From: Bacteroidota bacterium
GTDB taxonomy: Bacteria; Bacteroidota; Bacteroidia; Flavobacteriales; Crocinitomicaceae
Assembly (NCBI GenBank): GCA_029558435.1
Contig: JAKQEZ010000381.1
Location: 1-13,871 of the forward strand
Direction of reading: 5' to 3'
Length of the DNA stretch: 13,871 nucleotides
A program made the translations under genes and the position numbers. This document shows, piece after piece, positions 1-8,468 of the stretch. The notes under the pieces were generated by a model that was not told where the DNA came from, ran no database searches, and saw only the letters and a list, made by a program, of their open reading frames with translations. Numbering within the stretch: position 1 is the first letter of the stretch; every line of letters starts with the position of its first letter.

Positions 1-2568
1 CAATTCAACATTCAAATAAGGCGGATTTCCAATAACACAATCAAAGCCCACAAAATCGCCATCATCATTCAGCACTTCGGGAAATTCAAATCGCCATTCA
101 AAAGCGTTTTCAAAAATCTTGTTGGCTTTTATTTCTTCAATTTCGGCTTCTAATTTTTGAGTTTCGGTTGTTAATTGTGTTAATTTCTTGTTCCATTCTA
201 TTTGTTCTTTTTTACTTCTTTCAAATAGTTGTGTTTGATTGGTCATTTGAAACAAGTCGCCCGATAGTTTGCGTAACTTCTTAACTTTCGGGTCGTTCAA
301 CGAAATTTCACTTCTAAAATCCGATTTAATGTCGGCAATCAGTCGTTCCATTTCTCTTTTCTGTTCCTTGCTTTCTGCATTTCGGTAGGTGTCAACGGCT
401 ATTCGGTAACTGTCAATGGTCCACTTGCTTTTTTTCAAGGCTTGTTTTAGGTCGGCATCAATGGCAAAACGGCTCACCAAAGAGTTTCCGCATTTGATAT
501 TAATGTCAATGTTGGGAAGGGTTTCCAGTTCTGTATTGTTTTTATAATAAGCATTTTTCAAAAGCTCAATCCACAAACGCAAACGGCAAATTTTTACCGA
601 GTTGGGATTAATGTCCACACCAAAAAGACAGTTTTCAATAATGGTTTGCTTTTCGTGAAAAAGCGTTTCTTGTATGCGTTGGCTTTCTTTGTTCGTTGGG
701 TTGTATTCAAACAATTCTCCTTCTTCGTCTGTTACAATCAATTCATCATTAACCACTTCCACTTGATATTCTTTCAAGCGTTTGCCGTCACGGTCTTGCA
801 AAATCTTCAAATCGTTTTTAACGGCAATTATTTCATTGAGTGCCGAAACTAAAAAGTGTCCTGAACCAACGGCAGGGTCACAAATTTTGATGCTGTTGAC
901 AATGTTGTTGGCTTCTTTTCGGTCGTCAATTTTGTCATACAATTCTTCAAGCGTTGTGCAATTCCATTTTTTGGTTTCGTTGAATTTCTGCACTACGGCT
1001 TTGCGAATAGTTTCACGGCACATGTACATGGTAATGAAACCAGGAGTAAAAAACGAACCGTCTTTGTAGCCGTTAATTTTCTCGAAAATCAAACCAAGCA
1101 CCGAAGCGTTAATCAGCGTTTTGTTGTCTTCTTGTATATCTTCTCCACCATCTGCTCCAAAGTCGTATGCATTTAAAAACTCAAACAAATATTGAAGCGT
1201 TGTAATAGTGCCCGACATTTTTTTGCCTTGCTGATCTTTTAGTACAGTTTGCGAATAAATAGGAATAACTTTGTCATCTTTCAGGTTGCTGATAAACAAT
1301 GTATTATGCTCTAATTCAGTTGGTTCAAACAACGATGAATTGAGGTAAGGTACTTTTTCAAATATTTTTTTTACATCTTCGTTTCTGTCTTGAAATTTTT
1401 TAGCTAATACTTGAAAAAACAAGCTATTCAAATCATCGTATTCTTTAAGATATGTACTATTTAAAAATGCATACGAGCTATCGCCTTTGTGATAGTTTAT
1501 TAATTGTCCTTCCAATAATTTCAAAAACAAAATACGATTTATCCAGGTGATGGTAAGTTCCAACGCCACGCTAAAAAGTCGTTCATCATGAGTAGAACCA
1601 AACAAACTTGGTTTCTCCAAACGGCTCAATTTGTCTAGGCTATCCAGCTGAATGATGGTGTCTTCAAGGATAGTTCCTGTGTGGCGTTCACCTGCTTTGT
1701 TTCGTTCAATTAGTTTTTTGCTTTCTTCTTTTGTTTCGGTCAAGCCGATAATGTGCAACAACTCGCTGTAAAATCGTTTGTCAAGGCTGTTGCTATCATT
1801 GGTGAAAGGAAGTTTTAAAAGATGCTCTGGCGAAAGCAATTTGAATAAAGCAATCAGCGAATTATCGTCTGCTTTGTCGGCATTTCGCAAGGGATTTTGA
1901 TAATCCTGAATATTGAAGTAAGTAAATTCAATTTCTGAGGTTATTTCAGCAATAAACGGTTCAGCAATTTCTTTGTAAAATACGTCGGTTGTTTTTTTAC
2001 TTGCTTCGAAGTTTTCAAACTGTTTTACAAATGCTTTGTTTTGGGCAAAAAGTCTTTCAAATAGATGTTCGTCAAAAATGAACCATTCATTGATGTTGGT
2101 CGCAACTAAATGTTTTATTTCAAGATTTTTGTGTGTAATTCTTTCTCGTAGGTAATACAAAACCAATTCCTGAAATGCTTTTACATTCAATTTTTTGGTG
2201 GTAATCATCTCACTTTTATTGGTAGGCTTTTTAGCTTCAATGATTACGCCAACTGTTGAGTTTGCATTTTGTCCGTTATGAATAACAAGGTCGTTTCTTC
2301 CTTTTGTATTGATGAAATGGTTTGGGTCATAATACGTTTTCTTTAGAAAGTCAGAAACCAAGTTTTTATGAAACTCTTCGCTTTCCGTGTCATTTGTCCT
2401 GTCTAGTAAAGTAATGAGATTGGTTTTGAAACCTTCAATTTCAGTCCTGTTTGGTTTTACTTTTAAAAAGGCTTTATTCAGTGCCTTTCTTGGTTTCAAT
2501 TCTTTTAAATTGTTCACAGATCTTTTTGTTTTTTTATTGGTGTTCACGAATCCGCAAGCAGATTTCAT
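1..2568 (-). CDS. Type IIG-like restriction-modification enzyme, N6-adenine methyltransferase with N-terminal nuclease domain (3' end beyond window)
   Basis: The reading frame is open without a stop for 856 codons, from an ATG at 2568 to the window edge, so the C-terminus is missing. Near the N-terminus, D93 followed by E111-A-K113 (VGVIIEAKKP) fits a PD-(D/E)XK nuclease core. Further on are GSFFTP (504-509), the SAM-binding motif DPAVGSGHF (563-571), GVDINPN (650-656) with acidic D652, and the catalytic motif IGNPPY (846-851), which marks amino-methyltransferases of the N6-adenine class. A charged, probably coiled stretch lies at about 740-820. Family knowledge: single-chain Eco57I/type IIG-like enzymes join nuclease, methylase and a C-terminal target-recognition domain, which would lie off the left edge. 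The protein would both methylate and cut foreign DNA. No strong -7 element was found upstream. A methylase-only role is possible if the nuclease site is inactive. Confidence 0.88.
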   Translation of the reverse strand, partial: MKSACGFVNTNKKTKRSVNNLKELKPRKALNKAFLKVKPNRTEIEGFKTNLITLLDRTNDTESEEFHKNLVSDFLKKTYYDPNHFINTKGRNDLVIHNGQNANSTVGVIIEAKKPTNKSEMITTKKLNVKAFQELVLYYLRERITHKNLEIKHLVATNINEWFIFDEHLFERLFAQNKAFVKQFENFEASKKTTDVFYKEIAEPFIAEITSEIEFTYFNIQDYQNPLRNADKADDNSLIALFKLLSPEHLLKLPFTNDSNSLDKRFYSELLHIIGLTETKEESKKLIERNKAGERHTGTILEDTIIQLDSLDKLSRLEKPSLFGSTHDERLFSVALELTITWINRILFLKLLEGQLINYHKGDSSYAFLNSTYLKEYDDLNSLFFQVLAKKFQDRNEDVKKIFEKVPYLNSSLFEPTELEHNTLFISNLKDDKVIPIYSQTVLKDQQGKKMSGTITTLQYLFEFLNAYDFGADGGEDIQEDNKTLINASVLGLIFEKINGYKDGSFFTPGFITMYMCRETIRKAVVQKFNETKKWNCTTLEELYDKIDDRKEANNIVNSIKICDPAVGSGHFLVSALNEIIAVKNDLKILQDRDGKRLKEYQVEVVNDELIVTDEEGELFEYNPTNKESQRIQETLFHEKQTIIENCLFGVDINPNSVKICRLRLWIELLKNAYYKNNTELETLPNIDINIKCGNSLVSRFAIDADLKQALKKSKWTIDSYRIAVDTYRNAESKEQKREMERLIADIKSDFRSEISLNDPKVKKLRKLSGDLFQMTNQTQLFERSKKEQIEWNKKLTQLTTETQKLEAEIEEIKANKIFENAFEWRFEFPEVLNDDGDFVGFDCVIGNPPYLNVEL

Positions 2569-2864
2569 CTAATAAAATAAATTTTCTATTTCAGTTGGTT
2601 AAGATAAGTATTTATGTCGAAACGATGTCTGTGTGTTGGTAAAAAAAATGGCTCTTTTGTTTTTTTTGAGCGTTGGCTTCCTTCGTTAGGCTCAGGAAAG
2701 TGTGTTCGCCTGTTCTTTTGGGTTGTAGCTAACTTATGGATAACTCAGATCGAAAAAACTATCCCCCCTCAAAACAAACCTTACTTTGTAAAATAAAAAA
2801 CGTATATTTGAATCAACAAAATTTCATTGGTGAACAACCATTAATTTAAAATAAAAAGAATGCT
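2569..2864. other. Divergent intergenic region between the R-M gene and 3-HAO
   Basis: These 296 bases separate two divergent genes. Short open frames here have no recognisable protein features and look like chance. The GC content is low and there are poly-T and poly-A runs. GGCTC, GAGC and GGCTC blocks at about 2650-2695 could form weak alternative stems, but these are too short to call a terminator. The only convincing signal is the -7 element at 2803-2810, listed separately. Confidence 0.6.
2803..2810 (+). promoter_or_regulatory. Candidate Bacteroidota -7 promoter element for 3-HAO
   Basis: TATATTTG matches the Bacteroidota sigma consensus TAnnTTTG exactly. A TTTG lies at 2785-2788, but the 14-base spacing is shorter than the usual 17-23 for the -33 box, so only the -7 element is well supported. 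The implied leader to the start codon is about 50-60 bases. Confidence 0.45.
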
Positions 2865-3389
2865 ATGCTAATGCCCTTTAACTTACAAAAATGGATTGAT
2901 GAGAACCGCGATTTGCTAAAACCACCCGTGGGAAACAAAAATTTATACGTGGATGCCGGCGATTTTATCGTAATGATAGTTGGTGGTCCAAATGCCCGAA
3001 AAGATTACCATTTCAACGAAAGTGAAGAATTGTTTTACCAGCTCGAAGGCGATATTTTAGTGAAAATACAACACGAGGGACAAGCAAAAGATATTCACAT
3101 CAAAGAAGGGGAACTGTTTTTACTACCAGCCAATACGCCACACAGCCCAATTAGAGGAGCAAATACGGTTGGACTTGTGATTGAACGCGTTAGAAAACAA
3201 ACCGATTTAACCGATGGCTTGATGTGGTTTTGCGAAAAATGCAACAATAAATTGCACGAATACCGCTTCCCGCTAGAAGACATCGAACGCGATTTCTTGC
3301 CTCGATTCAAAGAGTTTTATACATCAAAAGACCTTAGAACTTGTAAGAAATGTGGCCACGAAATGGAAGTGGATCCACGTTTTGTGTAG
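2865..3389 (+). CDS. nbaC: 3-hydroxyanthranilate 3,4-dioxygenase
   Basis: This enzyme opens the ring of 3-hydroxyanthranilate with O2; the product cyclises to quinolinate, the precursor for de novo NAD synthesis by the kynurenine pathway. The 174-residue length is typical of the bacterial family. It is a cupin: the Fe(II) ligands are H49, E55 and H93, in YHFNESEELFYQLEG and PANTPHSP. The substrate-binding positions R45, R97 and E107 are also present. The C-terminal rubredoxin-like metal site is complete (C123-x-x-C126 and C160-x-x-C163), as in bacterial enzymes. The start may be M3 at 2871 instead: the residues before PFNLQKW are not conserved, and a four-codon mini-ORF (ATG at 2860) ends in TAATG on that codon. 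No other kynurenine gene is in the window. The symbol varies between organisms. Confidence 0.95.
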   Translation: MLMPFNLQKWIDENRDLLKPPVGNKNLYVDAGDFIVMIVGGPNARKDYHFNESEELFYQLEGDILVKIQHEGQAKDIHIKEGELFLLPANTPHSPIRGANTVGLVIERVRKQTDLTDGLMWFCEKCNNKLHEYRFPLEDIERDFLPRFKEFYTSKDLRTCKKCGHEMEVDPRFV

Positions 3390-3436
3390 TGCTAGGCATT
3401 ATTAAAAAGGAGATGTGAAAGATTTTTCATCCGACC

Positions 3437-3470
3437 TTTGCTATTTATCCCTCCTAAATATCTATTTTCG
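3437..3470 (+). promoter_or_regulatory. Candidate promoter for the MBOAT gene
   Basis: TTTG at 3437-3440 and TATTTTCG at 3463-3470 (one mismatch to TAnnTTTG) are separated by 22 bases, within the Bacteroidota spacing. They lie 24 bases before the MBOAT ATG and would drive it independently of the dioxygenase gene. Confidence 0.4.
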
Positions 3471-3493
3471 CAACGCTGTTTAGCACGCACAAT

Positions 3494-5473
3494 ATGAATT
3501 TGGATTTTAGCAGAATTTTAGAGGTTTTTTCCTTTCAGTTTAATCCTGATACGGCTTTTTTATTTACAAAAGTTGAATTCTGGATTTTCTTTGTGGCATT
3601 GATGATTGCCTACATGTTGCTCGAAGCAAATACCTACGTGCGCACAGCTGTCATTTCAACGGTTGTGTTGCTAACCAGTTGGTTGTTTCAAAACGGTGAT
3701 GTCATAGTTTTTGGAGCACTTTGCATCCTCAATTATGCCTTTTTGTATGCCTTGTTCAAAGCACAAAAAAAATACAATTGGCTGTTTTTAATTCTCAGCA
3801 TCAACGCCTTGGGTGTTTACTATTTTTGGTTCAAACTCACGTATTTCCAAATCTATTTCACACTGCGCCCCATTGACGTGTGGTTGCTGTTTTTGTTGCT
3901 CATCTTTGTGCTGTCGTTTTTTAAGCAAAAATTACTCGTTCGCTCCATCTTTTTTACCTTCGTCAGCCTTTATTTTTACTACAAAACATCGGATAAATTT
4001 GTTTACCTGTTGTTGTTTTCCATCGTGTTCAACTATTCCATGGGACGTTGGGTTTTTGCAACCATTTCCAAAGCAGGTAAAAAATGGTTGGTAGCCCTTG
4101 CAGTGATTGTTAACGTGGGAATTCTTGCCTATTTCAAATACTCTTATTTTTTCACCGATTCATTCAACACTATTTTTGGAACCCAACACGTTCCAACCAA
4201 CGTATTTGCAGAATGGGCCAATTGGTTGTTGGGCAAACCTACTTTTGTAACCGATATTTTATTGCCAGTGGGCGTTTCGTTCATCACGTTTCAAACCATC
4301 AGCTATGTGGTGGATGTATCGCGTGGTGAGGTGGAACCAGTTAAAAATATTTTTAATTACGCTTTTTTCGCAACGTTCTTTCCACCTTTGGTTTCGGGCC
4401 CAATTTTGCGCGCAAAAGATTTTGTTCCGCAGATTTACAAACCGTTTCAACTTACCAAAGCCGACTACAGTTTGGCGGTTATCATGATCGTTACCGGTTT
4501 GCTCAAAAAAGTAGTAATGGCCGATTATATTGCCGTTCATTTCATTGACAAGGTGGCTGATGCACCAACAGCCTACCCAGGTTTTGTGAGCATTATGGCC
4601 ATGTGGGGTTATTCCTTGCAAATTTATGGCGACTTTTCGGGATATACCGATATGGCTACTGGTATTGCTTTGTTGATGGGATTTCGTTTGCCAGAAAACT
4701 TCAATTCACCCTACAAATCTGTTAGCGTTGCCGATTTCTGGCGTCGTTGGCACAAATCGTTGGGTGCTTGGCTAAAAAACTACCTCTACATTCCGTTGGG
4801 AGGTAACCGAAGTGGTGGTTTAGGAACTTTTATTGCCACGTTTTTCATTCTCATTTTCTTGGTGTTCATCACCCGCTGGTACGAGCTGTTTTATGTTTAT
4901 TTCGGACTGATGTTTATCTATATCATTGCCGTTCGTTTAATTCCGGCCGAAAAAACAAAATTATACCGCGATTTAAACCTACTCATTACACTTGTTGTTG
5001 GTGGTTTATGGCATGGAGCAAGCGAAAACTTTGTAATTTGGGGCGCCATGAACGGTGTTGCCTTGGTAATTTACAACTATTGGAAACTCATTTCACCGTA
5101 TGAAAACAAAAACGGATGGTTGGTGCATTTTTGGAAAGTTTTTATCACCTTTAATTTCATTACCTTCACCCGTATTTGGTTCCGTTTAGACGAGGCAGGA
5201 ATGCCCAATCAAATGCTCGATCAAATCTGGAATCACTTTGATTTTGCGTGGGAACGTTTTGTGTTGGTGTTGCAAACCTATCAAACATCACTTTGGATTA
5301 TTCTCATCGGATTTTGCATACACTGGCTACCTACTCGATGGAAAGATGCCTATAAAAACTTATTCATCAAAATGCCAGTTCCGTTGCAATTGATTGCCGT
5401 TTCTTGCATCATCTTTTTGATGTATCAAGCAATGACGGGCGAATCAAAAGCATTTGTGTACTTCCAATTCTAA
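3494..5473 (+). CDS. AlgI-like MBOAT-family membrane O-acyltransferase, long form
   Basis: This polytopic membrane protein of 659 residues has many hydrophobic segments. The MBOAT core is clear: SFITFQTISYVVDVSRGE, FFPPLVSGPILRAKDFVPQI, GDFSGYTDMATGIALLMGF, and then ADFWRRWHKSLGAWLKNYLY with H420. The family's catalytic histidine is H507 in GLWHGASENF. AlgI-type proteins move acyl groups, usually acetyl, across the membrane for attachment to extracellular polysaccharide. The protein is longer than typical AlgI (about 470-520 residues). The extra length is in the N-terminal third, where added membrane segments lie between the FTKVEFWIFF start and the FVSLYFYYK segment. No AlgJ/AlgX-like SGNH partner gene is adjacent, so the substrate cannot be named. 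Its stop codon is separated by one base from the stop of the convergent acyltransferase gene. Confidence 0.9.
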   Translation: MNLDFSRILEVFSFQFNPDTAFLFTKVEFWIFFVALMIAYMLLEANTYVRTAVISTVVLLTSWLFQNGDVIVFGALCILNYAFLYALFKAQKKYNWLFLILSINALGVYYFWFKLTYFQIYFTLRPIDVWLLFLLLIFVLSFFKQKLLVRSIFFTFVSLYFYYKTSDKFVYLLLFSIVFNYSMGRWVFATISKAGKKWLVALAVIVNVGILAYFKYSYFFTDSFNTIFGTQHVPTNVFAEWANWLLGKPTFVTDILLPVGVSFITFQTISYVVDVSRGEVEPVKNIFNYAFFATFFPPLVSGPILRAKDFVPQIYKPFQLTKADYSLAVIMIVTGLLKKVVMADYIAVHFIDKVADAPTAYPGFVSIMAMWGYSLQIYGDFSGYTDMATGIALLMGFRLPENFNSPYKSVSVADFWRRWHKSLGAWLKNYLYIPLGGNRSGGLGTFIATFFILIFLVFITRWYELFYVYFGLMFIYIIAVRLIPAEKTKLYRDLNLLITLVVGGLWHGASENFVIWGAMNGVALVIYNYWKLISPYENKNGWLVHFWKVFITFNFITFTRIWFRLDEAGMPNQMLDQIWNHFDFAWERFVLVLQTYQTSLWIILIGFCIHWLPTRWKDAYKNLFIKMPVPLQLIAVSCIIFLMYQAMTGESKAFVYFQF

Positions 5474-5474
5474 T

Positions 5475-6398
5475 TTATTTTTCCACAAAACGGGATTCAA
5501 ATTTTTGACGTTGCTCGTTGCGCAATTGTTCTAAATCAGACGGAACTTCTCTTTTCCAACGTTTGTGCGACCACAACCATTGTTCGGGCACTTCCATTAT
5601 GGCTTGTTCCAACAAATGCGTGTGAGCCTCGGTTATTGCTCCCCAACTCATTGTTTTTGGATTTTCGGTAATGGTGGTAAGCTCCATTTCGTAGTAGCCT
5701 CGTTTTATCTTACGGGTGCGATAAAAAACAACTGCAAAATTATGCTCGTGCGCCATCATTTCGGCACCAAACAATACAGCTGTAGGTTGGTTTAAAAAAT
5801 CCATCCAATAGCTTTTGCGTGCATCACCCGGTGATTGATCGGTGAGCGTTAAAATGGCAATAGGTTGTTCTTTTTGCGCAGCAATTTTTTCTCTATAATT
5901 TTTAGAATGAACTACTTGCATACCAAAACGTTCTCTGCGTTCGTTTACTTTTTTGTCCCAAAATTTAGAACTCAACGGCATTCCGATTCCCATTGCTTGG
6001 TGTGGAAACAAAAAGTTTTGTGCAGATATGAGCCATTCCCAATTGTTGTAATGCCCAGAAACCAATAAAACACTTTTTCCTTGACGGTATAAATCATCCA
6101 TCAATTCGGGATTTTTTACACGGTAACGTTGGCGCAATTCGTGTTCTGAAATGCTCAAATTTTTAACGCCCTCTGCAAGAATATCTGTAAAATGACGGTA
6201 AAATTGACGCACCAACTTCTTGATTTCTGCATCCGATTTTTGTGGAAACGAACGGCGAATATTGCCCTCAATTACCTTTTTTCGATAAGGGAAAATGCGA
6301 AACAACACATACATTTTAAACGAAAGCGCATACAAACACCAAAACGGCAGTTTTGAAATCGGATAAACCAAACAGTAGTATGCCAAACGTGCTCCCAT
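5475..6398 (-). CDS. LpxL/HtrB-like lysophospholipid or lipid A acyltransferase
   Basis: The 307-residue protein belongs to the lipid A biosynthesis acyltransferase family (Lip_A_acyltrans). The catalytic H-x4-E motif is H116 to E121 in LLVSGHYNNWEW. The C-terminal block EQWLWSHKRWK is characteristic of this family, and an N-terminal hydrophobic stretch (about 5-36) would place it at the inner membrane. It probably adds a secondary acyl chain to lipid A, but Bacteroidota relatives are usually annotated only as lysophospholipid acyltransferase, so the acceptor is uncertain. The ATG overlaps the TAA of rarA (TAATG), which implies co-transcription and translational coupling. The 3' end meets the MBOAT gene with a one-base gap and no obvious terminator between them. 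Confidence 0.9.
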   Translation of the reverse strand: MGARLAYYCLVYPISKLPFWCLYALSFKMYVLFRIFPYRKKVIEGNIRRSFPQKSDAEIKKLVRQFYRHFTDILAEGVKNLSISEHELRQRYRVKNPELMDDLYRQGKSVLLVSGHYNNWEWLISAQNFLFPHQAMGIGMPLSSKFWDKKVNERRERFGMQVVHSKNYREKIAAQKEQPIAILTLTDQSPGDARKSYWMDFLNQPTAVLFGAEMMAHEHNFAVVFYRTRKIKRGYYEMELTTITENPKTMSWGAITEAHTHLLEQAIMEVPEQWLWSHKRWKREVPSDLEQLRNEQRQKFESRFVEK

Positions 6399-7669
6399 TA
6401 TCTATTCCACAGTTTTTTAATGATTGCTGCCAATTCTTGCTCTTTGCTACTGCTCCCTGCTTTGAAAAATTGAGTGTTTTTAAGTTCTTCAGGAAAGAAG
6501 TTTTGCTGTACAAAATTGCCCGGGTAATCGTGTGAATATTTGTATTCTTCGCCATAACCCAATTCTTTCATCAATTTGGTTGGGGCGTTGCGCAAAGGAA
6601 TAGGAACCGCCAAGTTGCCACTTCTTTTCACCTCTTCTTGCGCCCGATTGATGGCCATGTAAGCAGCATTTCCTTTGGGCGATGTAGCAAGATAAATGGT
6701 GCATTGTGCCAAAATGATGCGGGCTTCGGGCCAACCAATAACTTGAATGGCTTGAAAACAATTGTTGGCAATCAACAAAGCATTCGGATTAGCCAAACCG
6801 ATGTCTTCAGCAGCACTGATGATGAGTCTTCGCGCAATAAATTTAGGATCTTCGCCGCCTTCTACCATACGTGCCAACCAATAAACCGCCGCATCGGGGT
6901 CGCTTCCACGAATGGATTTGATGAATGCAGAAATGATATCGTAATGTTGCTCACCATCTTTATCATAGCGCACCAAACTTTGTTGGGCAACAGCTTCCAC
7001 CACAGCGTTGTTGATGACAATTTTTTCTTGTTGCTGAAAAGTTCCCACAATGATTTCAAAAACATTGAGCAATTTGCGTGCATCGCCGCCCGAAATGGCC
7101 ATGAGTGAGTTGGTTTCTTCCAACACAATGTTTTTGGTTTTCAATAATTCGTCTTCGGCAATGGCTTTTTCAAGCAACTGTTGTAAATCATCTTTTGTGT
7201 GACTTTCTAACACATACACTTGGCAACGCGATAAAAGTGCCGAAATAACCTCAAACGAAGGATTTTCTGTGGTGGCGCCAATCAACGTAACAATTCCTTT
7301 TTCTACGGCACCCAACAATGAATCTTGTTGTGCTTTTGAAAAACGGTGAATTTCATCAATAAACAAAATTGTTCCTTGTCCGCCAAACATTCCTTGTCGC
7401 TCCACATTTTGAATGATTTCGCGCACATCTTTCACTCCCGAAGAAATAGCAGAAAGTGTATGAAAAGGGCGTTTTAAGTGATGGGCAATTAAATAAGCCA
7501 AAGTGGTTTTTCCAACGCCCGGAGGTCCCCAAAAAATCATTGAAGGAATCACACCTGCATCAAGAGCCAGACGCAATGCTGCATCTTTTTTTAGCAAATG
7601 GTGCTGACCAATGTAATCGTCCAACGATTTTGGTCGCATACGTTCAGCAAGCGGAGCATTGAAATTCAT
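6398..7669 (-). CDS. rarA: Replication-associated recombination protein A (AAA+ ATPase RarA/MgsA)
   Basis: RarA is a clamp-loader-like AAA+ ATPase that acts at stalled replication forks. From the chosen start the protein has 423 residues, normal for the family. It opens with APLAERMRPKSLDDYIGQ, followed by Walker A GPPGVGKTT (48-56), Walker B ILFIDEIHRF with D105 and E106, sensor 1 GATTENPSFE, and the SALLSRC arginine-finger region. The C-terminal MgsA/RarA tetramerisation part contains RGSDPDAAVYWLARMVEGG and PKGNAAYMA. An in-frame ATG at 7786 would add 39 residues with no family resemblance. The ATG at 7669 is preferred because the family begins there and because a TATCTTTG -7 element lies only 18 bases upstream, inside the longer version. 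It is the first gene of a pair with the acyltransferase. Confidence 0.95.
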   Translation of the reverse strand: MNFNAPLAERMRPKSLDDYIGQHHLLKKDAALRLALDAGVIPSMIFWGPPGVGKTTLAYLIAHHLKRPFHTLSAISSGVKDVREIIQNVERQGMFGGQGTILFIDEIHRFSKAQQDSLLGAVEKGIVTLIGATTENPSFEVISALLSRCQVYVLESHTKDDLQQLLEKAIAEDELLKTKNIVLEETNSLMAISGGDARKLLNVFEIIVGTFQQQEKIVINNAVVEAVAQQSLVRYDKDGEQHYDIISAFIKSIRGSDPDAAVYWLARMVEGGEDPKFIARRLIISAAEDIGLANPNALLIANNCFQAIQVIGWPEARIILAQCTIYLATSPKGNAAYMAINRAQEEVKRSGNLAVPIPLRNAPTKLMKELGYGEEYKYSHDYPGNFVQQNFFPEELKNTQFFKAGSSSKEQELAAIIKKLWNR

Positions 7670-7686
7670 AATCACTTTATTCTCTA

Positions 7687-7694
7687 CAAAGATA
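7687..7694 (-). promoter_or_regulatory. -7 promoter element for rarA
   Basis: TATCTTTG on the minus strand matches TAnnTTTG exactly, 18 bases before the rarA ATG at 7669. This gives a leader of only about 10 bases. The -33 region is AT-rich without a clear TTTG. Confidence 0.5.
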
Positions 7695-7770
7695 GCTTTT
7701 GAATTTAAAAAAACGAGAAGAACAGACGGAATTAAACAAGATAAAAAGACACTCCTTTCAATAAAATCAC

Positions 7771-7778
7771 TAATTTTG
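7771..7778 (+). promoter_or_regulatory. -7 promoter element for the rhomboid-aminotransferase-radA cluster
   Basis: TAATTTTG matches TAnnTTTG exactly and lies 18 bases before the rhomboid ATG at 7796. It is arranged back to back with the rarA element about 80 bases away. No strong -33 box was seen. Confidence 0.45.
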
Positions 7779-7795
7779 ATGTTCATATTAAAGAA

Positions 7796-8467
7796 ATGAG
7801 TTTTACAATCCTAACATTAATTATTGCCATTACCGTAATTGTCTCGATTTCAGCATTTCAAAATCAAGACAAGCTTTACCGTTCTCTTTTTATTCCTGCA
7901 CGCATACAAGAAACCAAAGAATATTACCGTTTTTTCTCGCACCTATTTGTACATGCAGATTATGGACATTTGATATTTAACATGCTTTCGTTGTATTTTT
8001 TGGGTAGTTTTATGTTGGACACACCTGGAGGCACCTACATGGATGCAAACGGCGGTTTGGTTGAAGTGCAAGATGGATGGATGCAAATGTATGGCTATTT
8101 ATCTGGGCAAGTGATGTTTGGAGTGTTGTATTTTGCGGGCGGACTTTTTGCCACTATCATTCCCTACATGCGCAATAAAAACAATCCCAATTACCGTTCA
8201 TTAGGAGCATCGGGTGCTGTTTCTGCCGTAATTTTTGCAGCAATATTGTGGAATCCGACAATGAAATTGAACATACTTTTTATTCCAATTGGTATTCCAG
8301 CCTACATTTTTGGTCCGCTCTACATTGCCTATGAAATCTACATGGACAAGCGCGGAGGCACAGGAGTTGCACACGATGCGCATTTAGGTGGGGCACTTTT
8401 TGGTATTTTATTCGTTTTATTTACTAATATTGAAGTCGGAAAGCGATTTTTGGAGTTAATTTTTTAA
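7796..8467 (+). CDS. Rhomboid-family intramembrane serine protease
   Basis: This 223-residue membrane protein cleaves transmembrane segments within the bilayer. The catalytic dyad is visible: S139 in SLGASGAVSAV and H196 in AHDAHLGGALFG. The conserved segment HLFVHADYGHLIFNMLSLYFLG precedes the L1 region. An N-terminal hydrophobic helix (about 3-20) and several later ones fit the six-helix core. The loop between LYFLGSFM and the next helix is long and polar (about residues 74-96, TPGGTYMDANGG onward), possibly a lineage-specific insertion. The substrate is unknown. The gene opens a plus-strand cluster; its stop is one base from the aminotransferase start. Confidence 0.93.
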   Translation: MSFTILTLIIAITVIVSISAFQNQDKLYRSLFIPARIQETKEYYRFFSHLFVHADYGHLIFNMLSLYFLGSFMLDTPGGTYMDANGGLVEVQDGWMQMYGYLSGQVMFGVLYFAGGLFATIIPYMRNKNNPNYRSLGASGAVSAVIFAAILWNPTMKLNILFIPIGIPAYIFGPLYIAYEIYMDKRGGTGVAHDAHLGGALFGILFVLFTNIEVGKRFLELIF

Positions 8468-8468
8468 T

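Noticed and set aside
646..1069. Two plus-strand open frames
   Set aside because: They are antisense to the methyltransferase domain of the R-M gene, which reads cleanly through with its motifs.
2650..2695. Possible terminator from GGCTC/GAGC blocks
   Set aside because: Stems are only 4-5 bp with long A/T loops, and no gene ends here that would need it.
2387..2796. Three short plus-strand open frames near the R-M start and intergenic region
   Set aside because: They overlap each other or the R-M gene, lack recognisable domains or ribosome sites, and look like low-complexity AT-rich chance frames.
4259..4621. Minus-strand open frame of 120 codons within the MBOAT gene
   Set aside because: It is a shadow of the well-supported MBOAT core and shows no protein-family features.
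7670..7786. Longer rarA start at 7786
   Set aside because: The extra 39 residues do not resemble RarA, and an exact -7 element lies inside them.
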